This document shows, piece after piece, positions 22,044 to 35,346 of a stretch of DNA of 64,000 nucleotides. The translations under genes were made by a program, and so were the position numbers. The notes under the pieces were generated by a model. It saw nothing but the letters and a program-made list of their open reading frames with translations, had not been told where the DNA came from and ran no database searches. The stretch's first letter is position 1; each line of letters starts with the position of its first letter. The DNA comes from Xestospongia bergquistia (taxonomy: Eukaryota > Porifera > Demospongiae > Haplosclerida > Petrosiidae): NCBI GenBank assembly GCA_963965975.1, contig OZ014413.1, forward strand, positions 9,388,101 through 9,452,100, written 5' to 3'.

Positions 22044-23920
22044 CAACTACTTGGTAATGACCATTTTGACTGGCAAATATCAAAGCAGTCCAACCTTCTT
22101 GGACTTGAAGATTAAGATCAGCATTTTCTTTTAGTAGAAGCTCAACAACTTGGTAATGACCATTTTCACTGGCCAATGTCAATGCAGTTGATCCTCTTTG
22201 TGTTTGAAGATTAAGATCAACATTTTCTTTGAGAAGAAGCTCAACTACTTGGTAATGACCATTTTGACTAGCAAACATTAAAGCAGTCCAACCTTTTTGG
22301 TTTTGAAGATTAAGATCAACATTTTCTTTGAGAAGAAGCTCAACTACTTGGTAATGACCATTTTGACTAGCAAACATTAAAGCAGTCCCACCTTTTTGGT
22401 TTTGAAGATTAGGATCCTGTTTTAAGTTAGGATTAACTTGAGCTTTCAATAATAGATCTACTATGATGTACAGGTTACTTTCACAGGCTTTCATTAATGC
22501 AGTGTTACCATTGTTATCATGAATGTCAACATTAGCTCCTGCTGATATTAGTGTCTGTACAACTTGTTCATGTTCACCAATAGTAGCTAACATTAGTGCT
22601 GTTTGTCCGACTTCATTCTGGTAGTCAATATTGGCTCCTAACTCCAGTAGTATAGTGACATCATTATTATGACCAGCTTGTGCCACTTGAAGAAGTGATT
22701 TTTCAATTGTAACAGGTTGATCTTCTAATATAATGGGATGGTCATTGATGATTATTTCATAGATACCAACTTGATACATGAACTCTGTTTTCTCAGCTGC
22801 CATAACTATGAGAGATTGTGATTGTGAGAGAGGTGCCAGGAATCTAATACAAATTGATCCTGGCTCAATGTGAATGTGGGTTAAAAAGTGTTTCTTTGTT
22901 GGAAATAAGTAATTGATAAGTTTATAGAAATTTTTTAAAGTCATTTGTCCACATCTACCATGTAGTTTGATGATGACCTCACATGATGTTTCTGTGACCT
23001 CTTGTTTTGGTAGCAGTGCTTCTTCAATAGCTGTCTTGATATATTGTAGTTGAGATGATTCTGTAAATGCTCCAAGCAACTTTGAATACTCTTCTAGTTC
23101 AGATTGAAGAACATCTCCTGGTAGAAACTGCTCAACCAAGTTCTCTATCAGCTCACAATTGAGAAAGCAATAATGTGATCTAGCTTTATGAAATAATTCT
23201 TGAATGGTTGTCACATTACTTGCTAGTTTTGTTTCTTCTACATACTCTTCGACAAATAGAGCAATAACTTCTAGCTGACATGTACCAGTGTTAACAGCTT
23301 CAGCTAAACATGTTCTGACATTTGTTATAATCGATGTAAATTTTTTATGAAGCTGTTGTAAATCGATAGCTACTTGATCCTTAGAACTCATTTTTATTAT
23401 CTTTTGTGAGTTACATTCTTTTTTCTCATCTTCTGATACAATACTGCAGAATTCCTTCCCATCATTTACTGTCACAGCAGTGTCAGTTAATGTGTCATCT
23501 TGACTGTATGTACCTATAACAGAGTAAGATAATCACATGAATATCTCCTGACATCATTATACACTCACTTTGATAGTGATCTACTGGTGGTATGGTGGTA
23601 ATAAGGTTTTCTTGTACTTTTGAGACTAGATAGTGTTCATTAGCTTTAGATAGGGCAACAATTACTTTATCCCAGGTAGCATAAGAGTCAACTTTGAGCC
23701 ATTCTGAGAAGAAAGCTAATTTTCGAAGATCAGTTGATGAGTAATCATTTTCAATCTTCTTTATCATTGTAGATGATATCTTTGGTAGAAAAATAGCAAA
23801 TTTTTGCCACTCTACTAATAGTTCAAGTAGTTCCATTAGTTCAGACTCAGTAGGTCTGTTAGACAGTCTAGGACTATCTACTGGTAGAGTAGTAGTACAT
23901 CTTGTAGGATTGTCAGACAT
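20924..23920 (-). CDS. Chimeric gene: DEATH-ankyrin N-terminus fused in frame to the MYCBP2 DOC region (predicted 852 aa)
   Basis: Exon 1 is 23569-23920 (ATG at 23920, DEATH domain). Exon 2 is 21832-23513. It holds the conserved linker and 6-7 ankyrin repeats, then crosses a (GA)n tract at 21980-22041, read as a Ser-Leu run, and runs into a MYCBP2 exon in its native frame. MYCBP2 exons 21439-21660, 21255-21320 and 20921-21160 follow with intact splice sites and matching phase, and encode the DOC domain. The frame ends at TAA 20924-20926, two codons before the end of that exon. Lengths sum to 853 codons. DOC folds (as in APC10) bind partners of ubiquitin ligases, so the product could link DEATH/ankyrin contacts to such a complex. 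That is inference. The stop lies upstream of further splice junctions, so the mRNA might be unstable unless it is polyadenylated early. Confidence 0.6.
21773..21812. repeat. (CT)n microsatellite
   Basis: It sits in the intron beside the donor site of the fusion exon (21832). A shorter version lies at 43782-43801 in the full gene. Confidence 0.9.
21980..22041. repeat. (GA)n tract at the ankyrin/MYCBP2 junction
   Basis: To its left is MYCBP2 sequence up to the exon acceptor and the start of its GA-rich intron. To its right is an ankyrin repeat cut mid-unit. The full gene has GA repeat at the same intron position (43990-44011), so the join most likely occurred within this simple repeat. Confidence 0.85.
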
Positions 23921-24523
23921 ATTGGAAATAACTATATAGCTATAGCTGTTAGCTTCTTGATAAACCTGAACACTTTAAAAATATCCTTATATGGTCATAA
24001 TTTCTAAATAACTTACAGTATTCTAAAATTAGAATATCCTTATATAGTTGTTATTATCATAACTGTGTGTGTGCTGTAGTACTATACACTATATGCATTT
24101 ATATATCTTCTGTTCATAGCTAAATTGATAAATACCACATATATTATATATTAGTATTGTTCATAAGCACAAATAAATTCATATATTAATTAATTAATGT
24201 CACATATAATTATTATAACACATTAATAATGTACACTGTTATGTAACAGGATACTATCACTATATTTAGTTCTATTATCATAATACTAATGTTAGTATCA
24301 ACTAGTAAGTGTATTAATAATCAATAATAATATTGTCCTCATTATTGTTAATATAATAAACCTTTGCACAAAATAACAATAGAGGTATTACTAAAATATC
24401 ACTATATCAGATATATTATTATTATTATTATTATATACTAACAAAATGTAAATCACTAAATAATTAATAGTTCAAATGTTCCTAATATTAAACTACTAGT
24501 AGTTCAGTAGTTCAAGGACTTCT
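23921..24523 (-). promoter_or_regulatory. Upstream region of the chimeric gene with CArG boxes; 3' flank of MYCBP2 copy C
   Basis: Same spacer as in the other units. Perfect CArG box at 23985-23994 and near match at 24038-24047, at the conserved distance from the ATG at 23920. If it drives the other ankyrin genes, it should also drive the chimera. Confidence 0.45.
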
Positions 24524-27124
24524 TTAAAAGGTCTGTGCATTACGACAGACACCACATCCCAGAGCAAACTCATCTCCTGTGGGAGGGTGCTTCACATGAA
24601 TGGGACACTCAGTACCTGACAAAGGTTTAGCACGAGGTCCTACTGGACATTGTGGTAGCTCTGATTTGGGCATAGACGTCAGACGTTGGAAATCATCGTG
24701 ACATGGGTTACAAAAGTGAGTGGTACCAAAACAAAAGTACACAGCCACAGAACAACAATAACGACATTTGTACTCCAAGAAATCCGTCCCATGTTTTGGA
24801 CATATCTACACATTATTAAAAAGAAGACTCATTCCTATTCTTATAGTATGAGAATGAGCCTGTACAATACATAACTATATATTACCTGAACTTGACCTCC
24901 AGTATTAGAACAAGCTGGACAAACTAGTTCAGTAGGATCATAATCATCACTAGCACCAACTGCTTCAGCACAATGTGCTTCACCACCATAATATGCCTAA
25001 TGGATGAATAAAACAAATAGATAGATGAATGGATTAACAGATGGATGAATAAATGGTGAATATGAGAGATGATAGAATATTAGATAGACAGACATTAGAA
25101 TGGACATATAGTCTTACCTTCTTACACTTGTAACAGACATAGTATGCATATTTCCACATTGCATACTCAAGTGGTTTCTGATAGAACTTTGACGAGGGAG
25201 AAGTGATAGCTTCACATTTTGATTGGTTCTCATACTCCAAACGTAACTGACACTTCCTCTTAACATCGTCATAGAGCTCAGAGAGGGGTGTGGCTACATC
25301 TGAGAGATGAGGATGAGCAATAGGCTTGTCCTGTATAATGAAAAATGGGTTGATAATTATAGAAAGGACGACCAGAGATGATATAATGAATGAAGGTCAT
25401 GTTAATGGATTAATACATATAGCTCAAATGGACAGTTGCTACCATCTTACCTCACAAATGGAGCAGAACATAAACCTGAAGGTAATCCTTGGTCCAGACC
25501 ACTTCTTACTGAGAGCATTATGACAACATTGATAATGGAAAACATGACCACATTCTAACTGAATAGCTGGAGCACATGACAGTCCCTCTGTATAACATAT
25601 CATACACATATCGTCAGCATCTTGTTTTAATGGAGGGTGGGTGGAGTCATCTTGAGTGCCACACCCATGAAGACATGGGAGACACTTCTTCTCTCCTTTC
25701 ACACCACAACAGAGATGACCACAAGACAGGGACTTATCACAGACAGACTTAGCTCTCTCTTGACACTCAGGATCAGCACAAACATTACCAATAGCTAACA
25801 GACCAGTATTACTGGTAGTACCACAGACTATATAAAGAGATAGGATAATATAATTCATAGATCATTAGACACTACTTATTAACTATTTATATACTCTATA
25901 TAATTACAAAGGTAAAAGTCACTTATCAATAACAATATAGAATACCACACAAGTTCTTCAAAATAGTATTAGTCTTAAAAGACTACAGTAGGGGTTCACA
26001 TTGAGAATGACTGTGGTTTAGTGGTATTCTAATAATGATATATGTCATCAACCTAACCTGGGTGTGGCATTATAGTTGAAAAGTTTTTCACACTTCTTTA
26101 TTTGGTATCTCTTCTTTAACTAGTAAAAGTATTTTTGATACTTTCTGAACTTTTCTGCAAGTATTTGGTAATAATATTACAAATAACACATGATGTCACA
26201 ACACTGTGGAATGCTAATAATACCATTCACTTTATATGGGATTTTTGGTTTGTGACTTTTCTAAATTGCTACCACTCTAGATTTTAATAAAATTTGAGGA
26301 CTTGCAAGACATTTCTTGAATGGTACATCTCAAATGTTACAAACCATTTCTTTCTAGTTCACTTTCAACCATTGTTATAATATTGAGTTAGTATTCATTC
26401 TCAACACAAACAGTATACCAGCTACAATCTATTACTAGCCAGTACCAAATATATACATGTACATGTACACATGTTAATGTTTATACCTTCATCATATCTT
26501 TGAGTAATTTAACTATCTCTATAGCTACTTCTTGTTCAATGGATCCTTGTAGATACCATCGTTGACCTCTAACATGAGCCTCTCCTACAACAGGTTTGGG
26601 ATCTTTAAGAGTTGCTAGTGTCACTGCAGCAACAGCAGTATCACCAGTGAGTTTCTATAGTAACAATGATATATACAACATGTAGATATAATGTATCAAT
26701 GATATGTGTAATGTTTGTATCATATACATGTACAAATAATGCTCTAGTGACTAAATATAGCAGAACTACACTCATTTAAACACTATTGAACAACTAAACT
26801 GATGACATTAGTGTACATGTGTATATAAAGAGGTGGTTCTGGTCTGTGAATGGACTTATTTACCTGCAATATATTTGAGCCTCGCCCCTTTACTTTAACT
26901 TGTACAGAGAGTGCTTTAGTAATAACAGCTAGCAGACAGTCTAGGAGGCCAAGTTGATTGATAGTATCAGCTGAATTAACTGCCTCAGCTATAGCACTGT
27001 AACCCAGAGGTGGTAGGACTGTCACATTAGTCATTATAGCAAAGTCTCTTGGTTTAATATATGGAAGAATACGTCTTAATAGAGAACACACCTAATGGAA
27101 ATTGAGAGAACAACATACAATAAT

Positions 27125-27320
27125 AGTACATGTAATAATAATATGTACATATACATGTTGTAATGGTATTTGTAATAATGGTATATGTACATGTACATGT
27201 TGTAATGGTATTTATAATAATGGTATATGTACATGTACATGTTGTAATGGCATTTGTAGTAATGGTATATGTACATGTACATGTTGTAATGGCATTTGTA
27301 ATAATGGTATATGTACATGT
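27125..27320. repeat. 42-bp minisatellite in an intron of copy C (about 4-5 units)
   Basis: Same unit and intron as at 19915-20200 with fewer copies. Confidence 0.88.
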
Positions 27321-29055
27321 GATGTGATTAAATGGGATTGTTAATAGCACAATAGATATTGCTAACTAAATGATCAACTAAATACAGCTGTAACTAGATG
27401 GATAGTTAAATATATAGAGTGACTATTCAGTATTGCAGTATATCTGTTTTCTTACTTGTAATTTAATTCTACCAGAAGCAGTGTGTAAAAGAGAGACAAG
27501 ATCTTGTATTAACTGGCTCTGTCCAGCCAAATAATTACATCCCAGTTCACCCTGACTCAGACCCTCTAACATAGTCAATAATTCATAACAATATGTATCA
27601 GGCCCTTTACTACGACTACCAACTCCCTCAAGGGTACTGGGATCATGGCTAGCTTGGCAAGCAGGAGGCACCTTTGGTGCTGTTGGTTCCTTGAGACTCT
27701 TCTCCCATTCTTCTTTCATACGAGATGCTTCAGTGTGAACAGAGTCCATGATATGTTGACAGACTGCCTTTTGTAGACCAGAGAGACGACTCTTATTGAA
27801 GAGAATATTAGCCATTGAAGATGTTTCTTCTTCTGTTTGTTCTAAGTTAGAATCAGTCTCTTCTTCTTCTCCTTCTTTGGGTTGAGTGGTGGACAATAGG
27901 AGACCACCAAATACCTAAATAGATAGAAGGATAGATAGACAGACAAACAGACAGATAGGTAAGTGAATAAAATTATATGAGTGAATGGATGGTTGTCATT
28001 GGATTACTGAATGATGTAACAGTTGTCAATTCTCTTTACCTGTTAAGTCAATAATCTAAACAATCTAAGTGCCTCAGTTTCACAATCTTTTTGCATAGCA
28101 ACAGCAGTAGTTGGACAAGCATTAGGAGCAGGTTTATCAGGTCGACCCAGAATTATAACTTGTCTAGCTCGTATGTTATTTTGAACTCCACGCAATTCAA
28201 AACGTACAACTTTACACTGTTCATCAACTTCAGGTACTATAAGAGTCTTCCAACCAGCATGACTAGTAGCTAATTTACACTATAAAGAGAATTTAAAGTA
28301 GATGGAAATAACACATTAATAGCATCAAAAAACTGAGGTATTTTATTGTAAACAGTAGTGTTGTATTTCTAACCTTATCAACTTCTTTCAGGCTGTCTTC
28401 ATCAGGTCCAACAAAGAGAGATAACTGTTCAACACGTTGCTATATGAGATAGAAATATTAAGTACTTATCTATGTCTCTCTCTTTGTCCTTTGTTTTAAA
28501 TATAAATCCCTCCATCCATCAACTACATATCTATCCATCTATTCATCCATTCTTACCCCAGAGTCCTTCTGATTGTCAATATGAATGGAGGCTGCAAATA
28601 TCTTGATTACTTTATCATAAGTCACAGTAATAGAACGAGGTTTACCACGCGGTTCATCACGAGATTCCCAGAAGGTTTCAGTAGATCCATCAGTTAGACT
28701 ATTGCTCATAGCATCATTAGAGGAGACCTTGACTTTACCATCAGATAATACATTGGTCATTAACTTCACTAATGTGTCCTGTAATACAAATGTTCATTTA
28801 CTTGTTGTTAAGTATTCTGTCGCTCTACTAGCACATGTATTTCTAAATCTATTCATCATCTGATTGTCATCCATATATTGTACATCTAATCTCCATCTCT
28901 CTCTCTCTCTCCCCTTCTCTCCATAAGTTTTCCTCCTTCAGACAAATATCTTACCACTTGTTTTGTAGGTTGTTTCTCTCCCTCAACCTCTTCCATAACA
29001 GAGAGAGCTTCACTGATGTTAGCAAACACTTGACTTTGAAGTAGAAACGAGTGAT

Positions 29056-29057
<2 letters not shown>

Positions 29058-29096
<39 letters not shown>
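29058..29096. repeat. (GA)n tract at a deletion junction in copy C
   Basis: The exon reading from 28955 stops here. The sequence corresponding to about 43930-44015 of the full gene, including the rest of that exon, is replaced by GA repeat. Confidence 0.8.
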
Positions 29097-29100
<4 letters not shown>

Positions 29101-30184
29101 ATGAACAAGAATTTGTTGAGTACCAGCACCATCAAGACCAGTAAGTGGATTTCTGCCAAGACTCCAATCCTTTGAGTCCTAACAAAATATACATAAACAA
29201 ACAATTATTATTATTGTTGTTGTTATTATTAATAATAATATTATTATTATTATGTATAATGTACAAGTAAATATATAAATAAATGTACTCTCTAATCCTA
29301 TAAGTACATGTCATCTATATTTATACTTAAGTAATCCTTTAGGTACTGAAAGGTCTTGAATTTGTTGTATTAACCATCCCAGAAACTAGAGAGAGAGAGA
29401 GAGAGAGTAGAGTAACAAACTGTTCACACATGTATTTATTAACATATACTAGTATTAAACATGAGACACTGTAAGTAGAATAGAACGGGATAGTTTAGTG
29501 AATGTTATACTTACCCATTCTCTTTCCATAAGAGCCTGGTTTTTTCTTGACAACACGTTTAATCTCTTCAGGTTCTATGTCTTCAAGGAAATCATCATTC
29601 TTAGCTTTACTGTAAGAGAGTGCATAGCCTTCTCTCTTCATGCATTTCAACTCAATTAATGAAGTATTGGATAACTTAATCCAACAACCAGCACCATTCT
29701 CTGTCTATAGGGAGAGAGATCACATGATTATCACATGACATTGTGAGGTATCAAGATGATAAATATCAAGTTAACATACAACAACTTTTCATATGACTAT
29801 CACATGACTTACTTTCTCTGAGTACAACAAGACCATTCCAGGTTTGATCAGTGCAATAGAAGGAACTGTAAAAGATGGGCGACCATGTACTCTCAGACCA
29901 GTTGCCTTCAATCCTGTAAACATTTTTAACAACTACAATAACAGTCTCCTCCTCTTGTTTGTCATCTAATGGTGGCTGTGAAACTTTGTCACTCTCCCTT
30001 TCTGTCTCCTCAGGTGAGGTCTCCAAAGATAATACATTATATGCTCCTATTAAGACAGAAGATATATAAATCATATAACATGTAGTGGGAGGGGCTGTAA
30101 TTACATATACATGTAAATCAATGTATATACAGCATGTAGTGGGAGGGGCCACCAATCTCAGCACAATGTATGGTTTGGAAAATG

Positions 30185-30598
30185 GCAATTATATTACATC
30201 ATATTACATTATTATATTATATTATATTACATTATTATATTACATTATTATATTATATTAGATTACATTATTATATTATATTAGATTATATTACATTGTA
30301 TATTACATTAGATTACATTATTATATTACATTATATTACATTATTATATTACATTATTATATTATATTAGATTACATTATTATATTATATTAGATTATAT
30401 TACATTGTATATTACATTAGATTACATTATTATATTACATTATATTACATTATGTTACATCATATTACCTTATATTACATTATTATATTATATTATACTA
30501 CATAATATTACACTATGTTACATTATTATATTACATTATATTACATTATGTTACATTATTATATTACATTATATTACATTATTTTATTACATTGTCTT
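30185..30598. repeat. ATTAC/ATTAT-type simple repeat in an intron of copy C
   Basis: About 410 bases of 'attatattacatt' variations. The same intron in the full gene has only about 65 bases of it (48070-48135), so it expanded after or during duplication. Frames through it are Ile/Leu/Tyr-only artefacts. Confidence 0.9.
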
Positions 30599-30690
30599 AC
30601 CTGCTACTGATCCATCAATACGAACTTGTACATCACAAGAACCAGCTGACGTTGGTACCCATGTTTATGTGAGGTAACAGCAACATAATT

Positions 30691-31327
30691 TACATTGAAG
30701 AGCTTAGGAATGGAGTCTGGGTGCTATTAAAATTTGAAGAAGGAATAAAGTTGAACTGAGTTATACATAAATCCCTAAGCAAAGTTTGTCCACATCACAC
30801 TGAAGTAAGCTGCATCAGATATGTCCTGTTGTAAATGTAACCACTCAGAAAAGTAGAAGACATGACAATGACAACAACTGATTATCAACATTACATCTCA
30901 CTGTCTATAATGCATACAATTATTGATTACACTATATTCTATATATTTTGTTAACAATACTCTCATTATGTACTGTAGTTAAAAATAAATAGTAAAACAG
31001 TGACTGAATATCTTATGTATTCTAGTAAACTCAAGACACATAAGATAGAACTGATGTAAATTTTATCATATATCATATAATATTGTCCATAGCAATTGCA
31101 AATGTATAGGAAATAATATCATATTCTATCATCAATATCATGACGTTTTATTTAGAAACCTAACATTATATTACAGTACAATGTAATATAGTTTATACAC
31201 GCCAAAAAAATAATTTTTATAACATTACTTTTTTCTTTGCATTGATGGAAGACAGATATAATTAACAATCATAACATTATACATTGGCTTTTACCAAACA
31301 CATAATAACACATATTAACAATAACAA
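30691..31327 (-). other. Junction spacer and 3' flank of ankyrin gene D, with poly(A) signal
   Basis: From 30691 to about 30850 I recognise nothing. From 30850 the sequence matches the 3' flank of ankyrin A. AATAAA (minus strand) lies at 31147-31152, 176 bases past the stop at 31328. Confidence 0.55.
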
Positions 31328-34300
31328 TTATTTGTTTACAATATTCTTTGTTGTAACATTATGTTGTTTTCTTTGTGTCCTTTTCAACTTCTTTCTTGAA
31401 ATAGGTAATGGTAGCTGGATCAATGTAGAGCGATGTCGTTGTCGAGGCTGTTCCTGTTCATAAATTATTGATTTGTTATTTCTGATCTCTTTCTTTTTAG
31501 TATCTTTAAAAGTATGAAATGGTTGTTTGATAGATTTTATTAAATGATATTGGAAAGACTGCTTTAGAGACGAGGAGTGGATAGTTGAGTGTGGAAGGAC
31601 ATCTTGTTCAACTACAGACTCTGTTGTCTTTATACTTTGTAGTTGTTTATTAGGTTCCTCTGTCTGTTGATCAGGTATTAAAATATTAGAGCTGGTAATT
31701 TCTATTGGTTGGTTTATTGAATGGTCTAATCTTTTACAAGAACGACTACTAGGATCAATGTACTTTTCTAATAAATGAGCTATTTCAATATGACCATTCT
31801 GACTAGCTATTGTTGATGCACTTTGTGTTTGAAGACTAAGATCAGCATTTTCTTTTAGTAGAAGCTCAACAACTTGGTAATGACCATCTTGACTAGCAAA
31901 CATTAAAGCAGTCCCACCTTCTTGGTTTTGAAGATTAGGATCAGCATTTTCGTTTAGTAGAAGCTCAACTACTTGGTAATGACCATTTTGACTGGCAAAT
32001 ATTAAAGCAGTCCCACCTTCTTGGTCTTGAAGATTAGGATCAGCATTTTCTTTTAGTAGAAGCTCAACAACTTGGTAATGACCATTTTCACTGGCCAATG
32101 TCAATGCGGTTGATCCTCTTTGTGTTTGAAGATTAAGATCAACATTTTCTTTGATAAGAAGCTCAACTACTTGGTAATGACCATTTTGACTGGCAAATGT
32201 CAATGCGGTTGATCCTCTTTGTGTTTGAAGATTAGGATCAGCATTTTCTTTTAGTAGAAGCTCAACAACTTGGTAATGACCATTTTCACTGGCCAATGTC
32301 AATGCGGTTGATCCTCTTTGTGTTTGAAGATTAAGATCAACATTTTCTTTGAGAAGAAGCTCAACTACTTGGTAATGACCATTTTGACTAGCAATCATTA
32401 AAGCAGTAACACCTTCTTCTTGTTGAAGATTAGGATCAGCATTTTCTTTTAGTAGAAGCTCAACTACTTGGTAATGACCATTTTGACTGGCAAATATTAA
32501 AGCAGTCCAACCTTCTTGGTTTTGAAGATTGGGATCAGCATTTTCTTTTAGTAGAAGCTCAACTACTTGGTAATGACCATTTTCACTGGCCAATGTCAAT
32601 GCGGTTGATCCTCTTTGTGTTTGAAGATTAGGATCAGCATTTTCTTTTAGTAGAAGCTCAACTACTTGGTAATGACCATTTTGACTGGCAAATATTAAAG
32701 CAGTCCAACCTTCTTGGTTTTGAAGATTGGGATCAGCATTTTCTTTTAGTAGAAGCTCAACTACTTGGTAATGACCATTTTCACTGGCCAATGTCAATGC
32801 GGTTGATCCTCTTTTTGTTTGAAGATTAAGATCAACATTTTCTTTGAGAAGAAGCTCAACTACTTGGTAATGACCATCTTGACTAGCAAACATTAAAGCA
32901 GTCCCACCTTCTTGGTTTTGAAGATTAGGATCAGCATTTTCTTTTAGTAGAAGCTCAACTACTTGGTAATGACCATTTTGACTAGCAATCATTAAACCAG
33001 TAAAACCTTCTTGGTCTTGAAGATTAGGATCAGCATTTTCTTTTAGTAGAAGCTCAACAACTTGGTAATGACCATTTTCACTGGCCAATGTCAATGCGGT
33101 TGATCCTCTTTGTGTTTGAAGATTAAGATCAACATTTTCTTTGATAACAAGCTCAACTACTTGGTAATGACCATTTTGACTGGCAAATATTAAAGCAGTC
33201 CAACCTTCTTGGTCTTGAAGATTAGGATCAGCATTTTCTTTTAGTAGAAGCTCAACTACTTGGTAATGACCATTTTGACTGGCAAATATTAAAGCAGTCC
33301 AACCTTCTTGGTCTTGAAGATTGGGATCAGCATTTTCTTTTAGTAGAAGCTCAACTACTTGGTAATGACCATTTTCACTGGCCAAACTCAATGCGGTTGA
33401 TCCTCTTTGTGTTTGAAGATTAAGATCAACATTTTCTTTGATAAGAAGCTCAACTACTTGGTAATGACCATTTTGACTAGCAATCATTAAAGCAGTAACA
33501 CCTTCTTCTTGTTGAAGATTAGGATCAGCATTTTCTTTTAGTAGAAGCTCAACTACTTGGTAATGACCATTTTGACTGGCAAATATTAAAGCAGTCCAAC
33601 CTTCTTGGTTTTGAAGATTGGGATCAGCATTTTCTTTTAGTAGAAGCTCAACTACTTGGTAATGACCATTTTCACTGGCCAATGTCAATGCGGTTGATCC
33701 TCTTTGTGTTTGAAGATTAGGATCAGCATTTTCTTTTAGTAGAAGCTCAACTACTTGGTAATGACCATTTTCACTGGCCAATCTCAATGCGGTTGATCCT
33801 CTTTTTGTTTGAAGATTAAGATCAACATTTTCTTTGAGAAGAAGCTCAACTACTTGGTAATGACCATCTTGACTAGCAAACATTAAAGCAGTCCCACCTT
33901 CTTGGTTTTGAAGATTAGGATCAGCATTTTCTTTTAGTAGAAGCTCAACTACTTGGTAATGACCATTTTGACTAGCAATCATTAAACCAGTAAAACCTTC
34001 TTGGTCTTGAAGATTAGGATCAGCATTTTCTTTTAGTAGAAGCTCAACAACTTGGTAATGACCATTTTCACTGGCCAATGTCAATGCGGTTGATCCTCTT
34101 TGTGTTTGAAGATTAAGATCAACATTTTCTTTGATAACAAGCTCAACTACTTGGTAATGACCATTTTGACTGGCAAATATTAAAGCAGTCCAACCTTCTT
34201 GGTCTTGAAGATTAGGATCAGCATTTTCTTTTAGTAGAAGCTCAACTACTTGGTAATGACCATTTTGACTGGCAAATATTAAAGCAGTCCAACCTTCTTG

Positions 34301-35346
34301 GTCTTGAAGATTGGGATCAGCATTTTCTTTTAGTAGAAGCTCAACTACTTGGTAATGACCATTTTCACTGGCCAATGTCAATGCGGTTGATCCTCTTTGT
34401 GTTTGAAGATTAAGATCAACATTTTCTTTGAGAAGAAGCTCAACTACTTGGTAATGACCATCTTGACTAGCAAACATTAAAGCAGTCCCACCTTCTTGGT
34501 TTTGAAGATTAGGATCAGCATTTTCTTTTAGTAGAAGCTCAACTACTTGGTAATGACCATTTTGACTAGCAATCATTAAACCAGTAAAACCTTCTTGGTC
34601 TTGAAGATTAGGATCAGCATTTTCTTTTAGTAGAAGCTCAACTACTTGGTAATGACCATTTTCACTGGCCAATGTCAATGCGGTTGATCCTCTTTTTGTT
34701 TGAAGATTAAGATCAACATTTTCTTTGAGAAGAAGCTCAAGTACTTGGTAATGACCATCTTGACTGGCAAATATTAAAGCAGTCCAACCTTCTTGGTCTT
34801 GAAGATTAGGATCAGCATTTTCTTTTAGTAGAAGCTCAACAACTTGGTAATGACCATTTTGACTAGCAATCATTAAACCAGTAAAACCTTCTTGGTCTTG
34901 AAGATTAGGATCAGCATTTTCTTTTAGTAGAAGCTCAACAACTTGGTAATGACCATTTTGACTAGCAATCATTAAACCAGTAAAACCTTCTTGGTCTTGA
35001 AGATTAGGATCAGCATTTTCTTTTAGTAGAAGCTCAACAACTTGGTAATGACCATTTTGACTGGCAAATATTAAAGCAGTCCAACCTTCTTGGTTTTGAA
35101 GATTGGGATCAGCATTTTCTTTTAGTAGAAGCTCAACTACTTGGTAATGACCATTTTCACTGGCCAATGTCAATGCGGTTGATCCTCTTTGTGTTTGAAG
35201 ATTAGGATCAGCATTTTCTTTTAGTAGAAGCTCAACTACTTGGTAATGACCATTTTGACTGGCAAATATTAAAGCAGTCACACTTTCTTGGTTTTGAAGA
35301 TTAGGATCAGCATTTTCTTTTAGTAGAAGCTCAACAACTTGGTAAT
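31328..35346 (-). pseudogene. 3' part of DEATH-ankyrin gene D, out of frame with its 5' part
   Basis: One long open frame encodes about 36 almost identical 33-residue ankyrin repeats plus the basic tail shared with gene A. It is cut off from the DEATH exon by a 26-base deletion at about 35343-35347, which shifts the frame. It would be silent unless translated internally, or unless the deletion is an assembly or sequencing error in this very repetitive region. The length and openness of the frame argue that the break is recent or artificial. Confidence 0.7.
32500..34700 (-). repeat. Higher-order ankyrin repeats (10- and 11-unit blocks)
   Basis: The variant phrase 'tttgataacaagctc' recurs at about 33141 and 34131, exactly 990 bp (10 x 99) apart. 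The phrase with two RGSTAL-type units around 32582 recurs about 1089 bp (11 x 99) further on. The DNA flanking these points is almost identical, showing multi-unit unequal exchange. Confidence 0.75.

Larger units (their letters stand above)
24524..30690 (-). pseudogene. Copy C: rearranged MYCBP2 3' region
   Basis: Longest of the duplicated copies, reaching up to the filamin-like exon (30601-30690). Intact-length exons: 24524-24805, 24886-24996, 25118-25330, 26487-26654, 26864-27091, 27456-27914, 28040-28279, 28374-28439, 28557-28778 and 29515-29704. Lesions: exon 25451-25827 is fused to the acceptor of a distant exon after loss of about 870 bp; TAA at 28043-28045 is shared with copy B; the exon starting at 28955 is cut at a GA tract; exons at 29127-29178 and 29345-29385 are partial; and the whole 2-kb exon and its neighbour are missing at 29386-29408. 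The RING/TC exons remain open, with one Leu-to-Ile change in the last exon. Confidence 0.85.

Noticed and set aside
30170..30677. Ile/Leu/Tyr-rich plus-strand frames resembling membrane proteins
   Set aside because: Simple ATTAC/ATTAT repeat translation.
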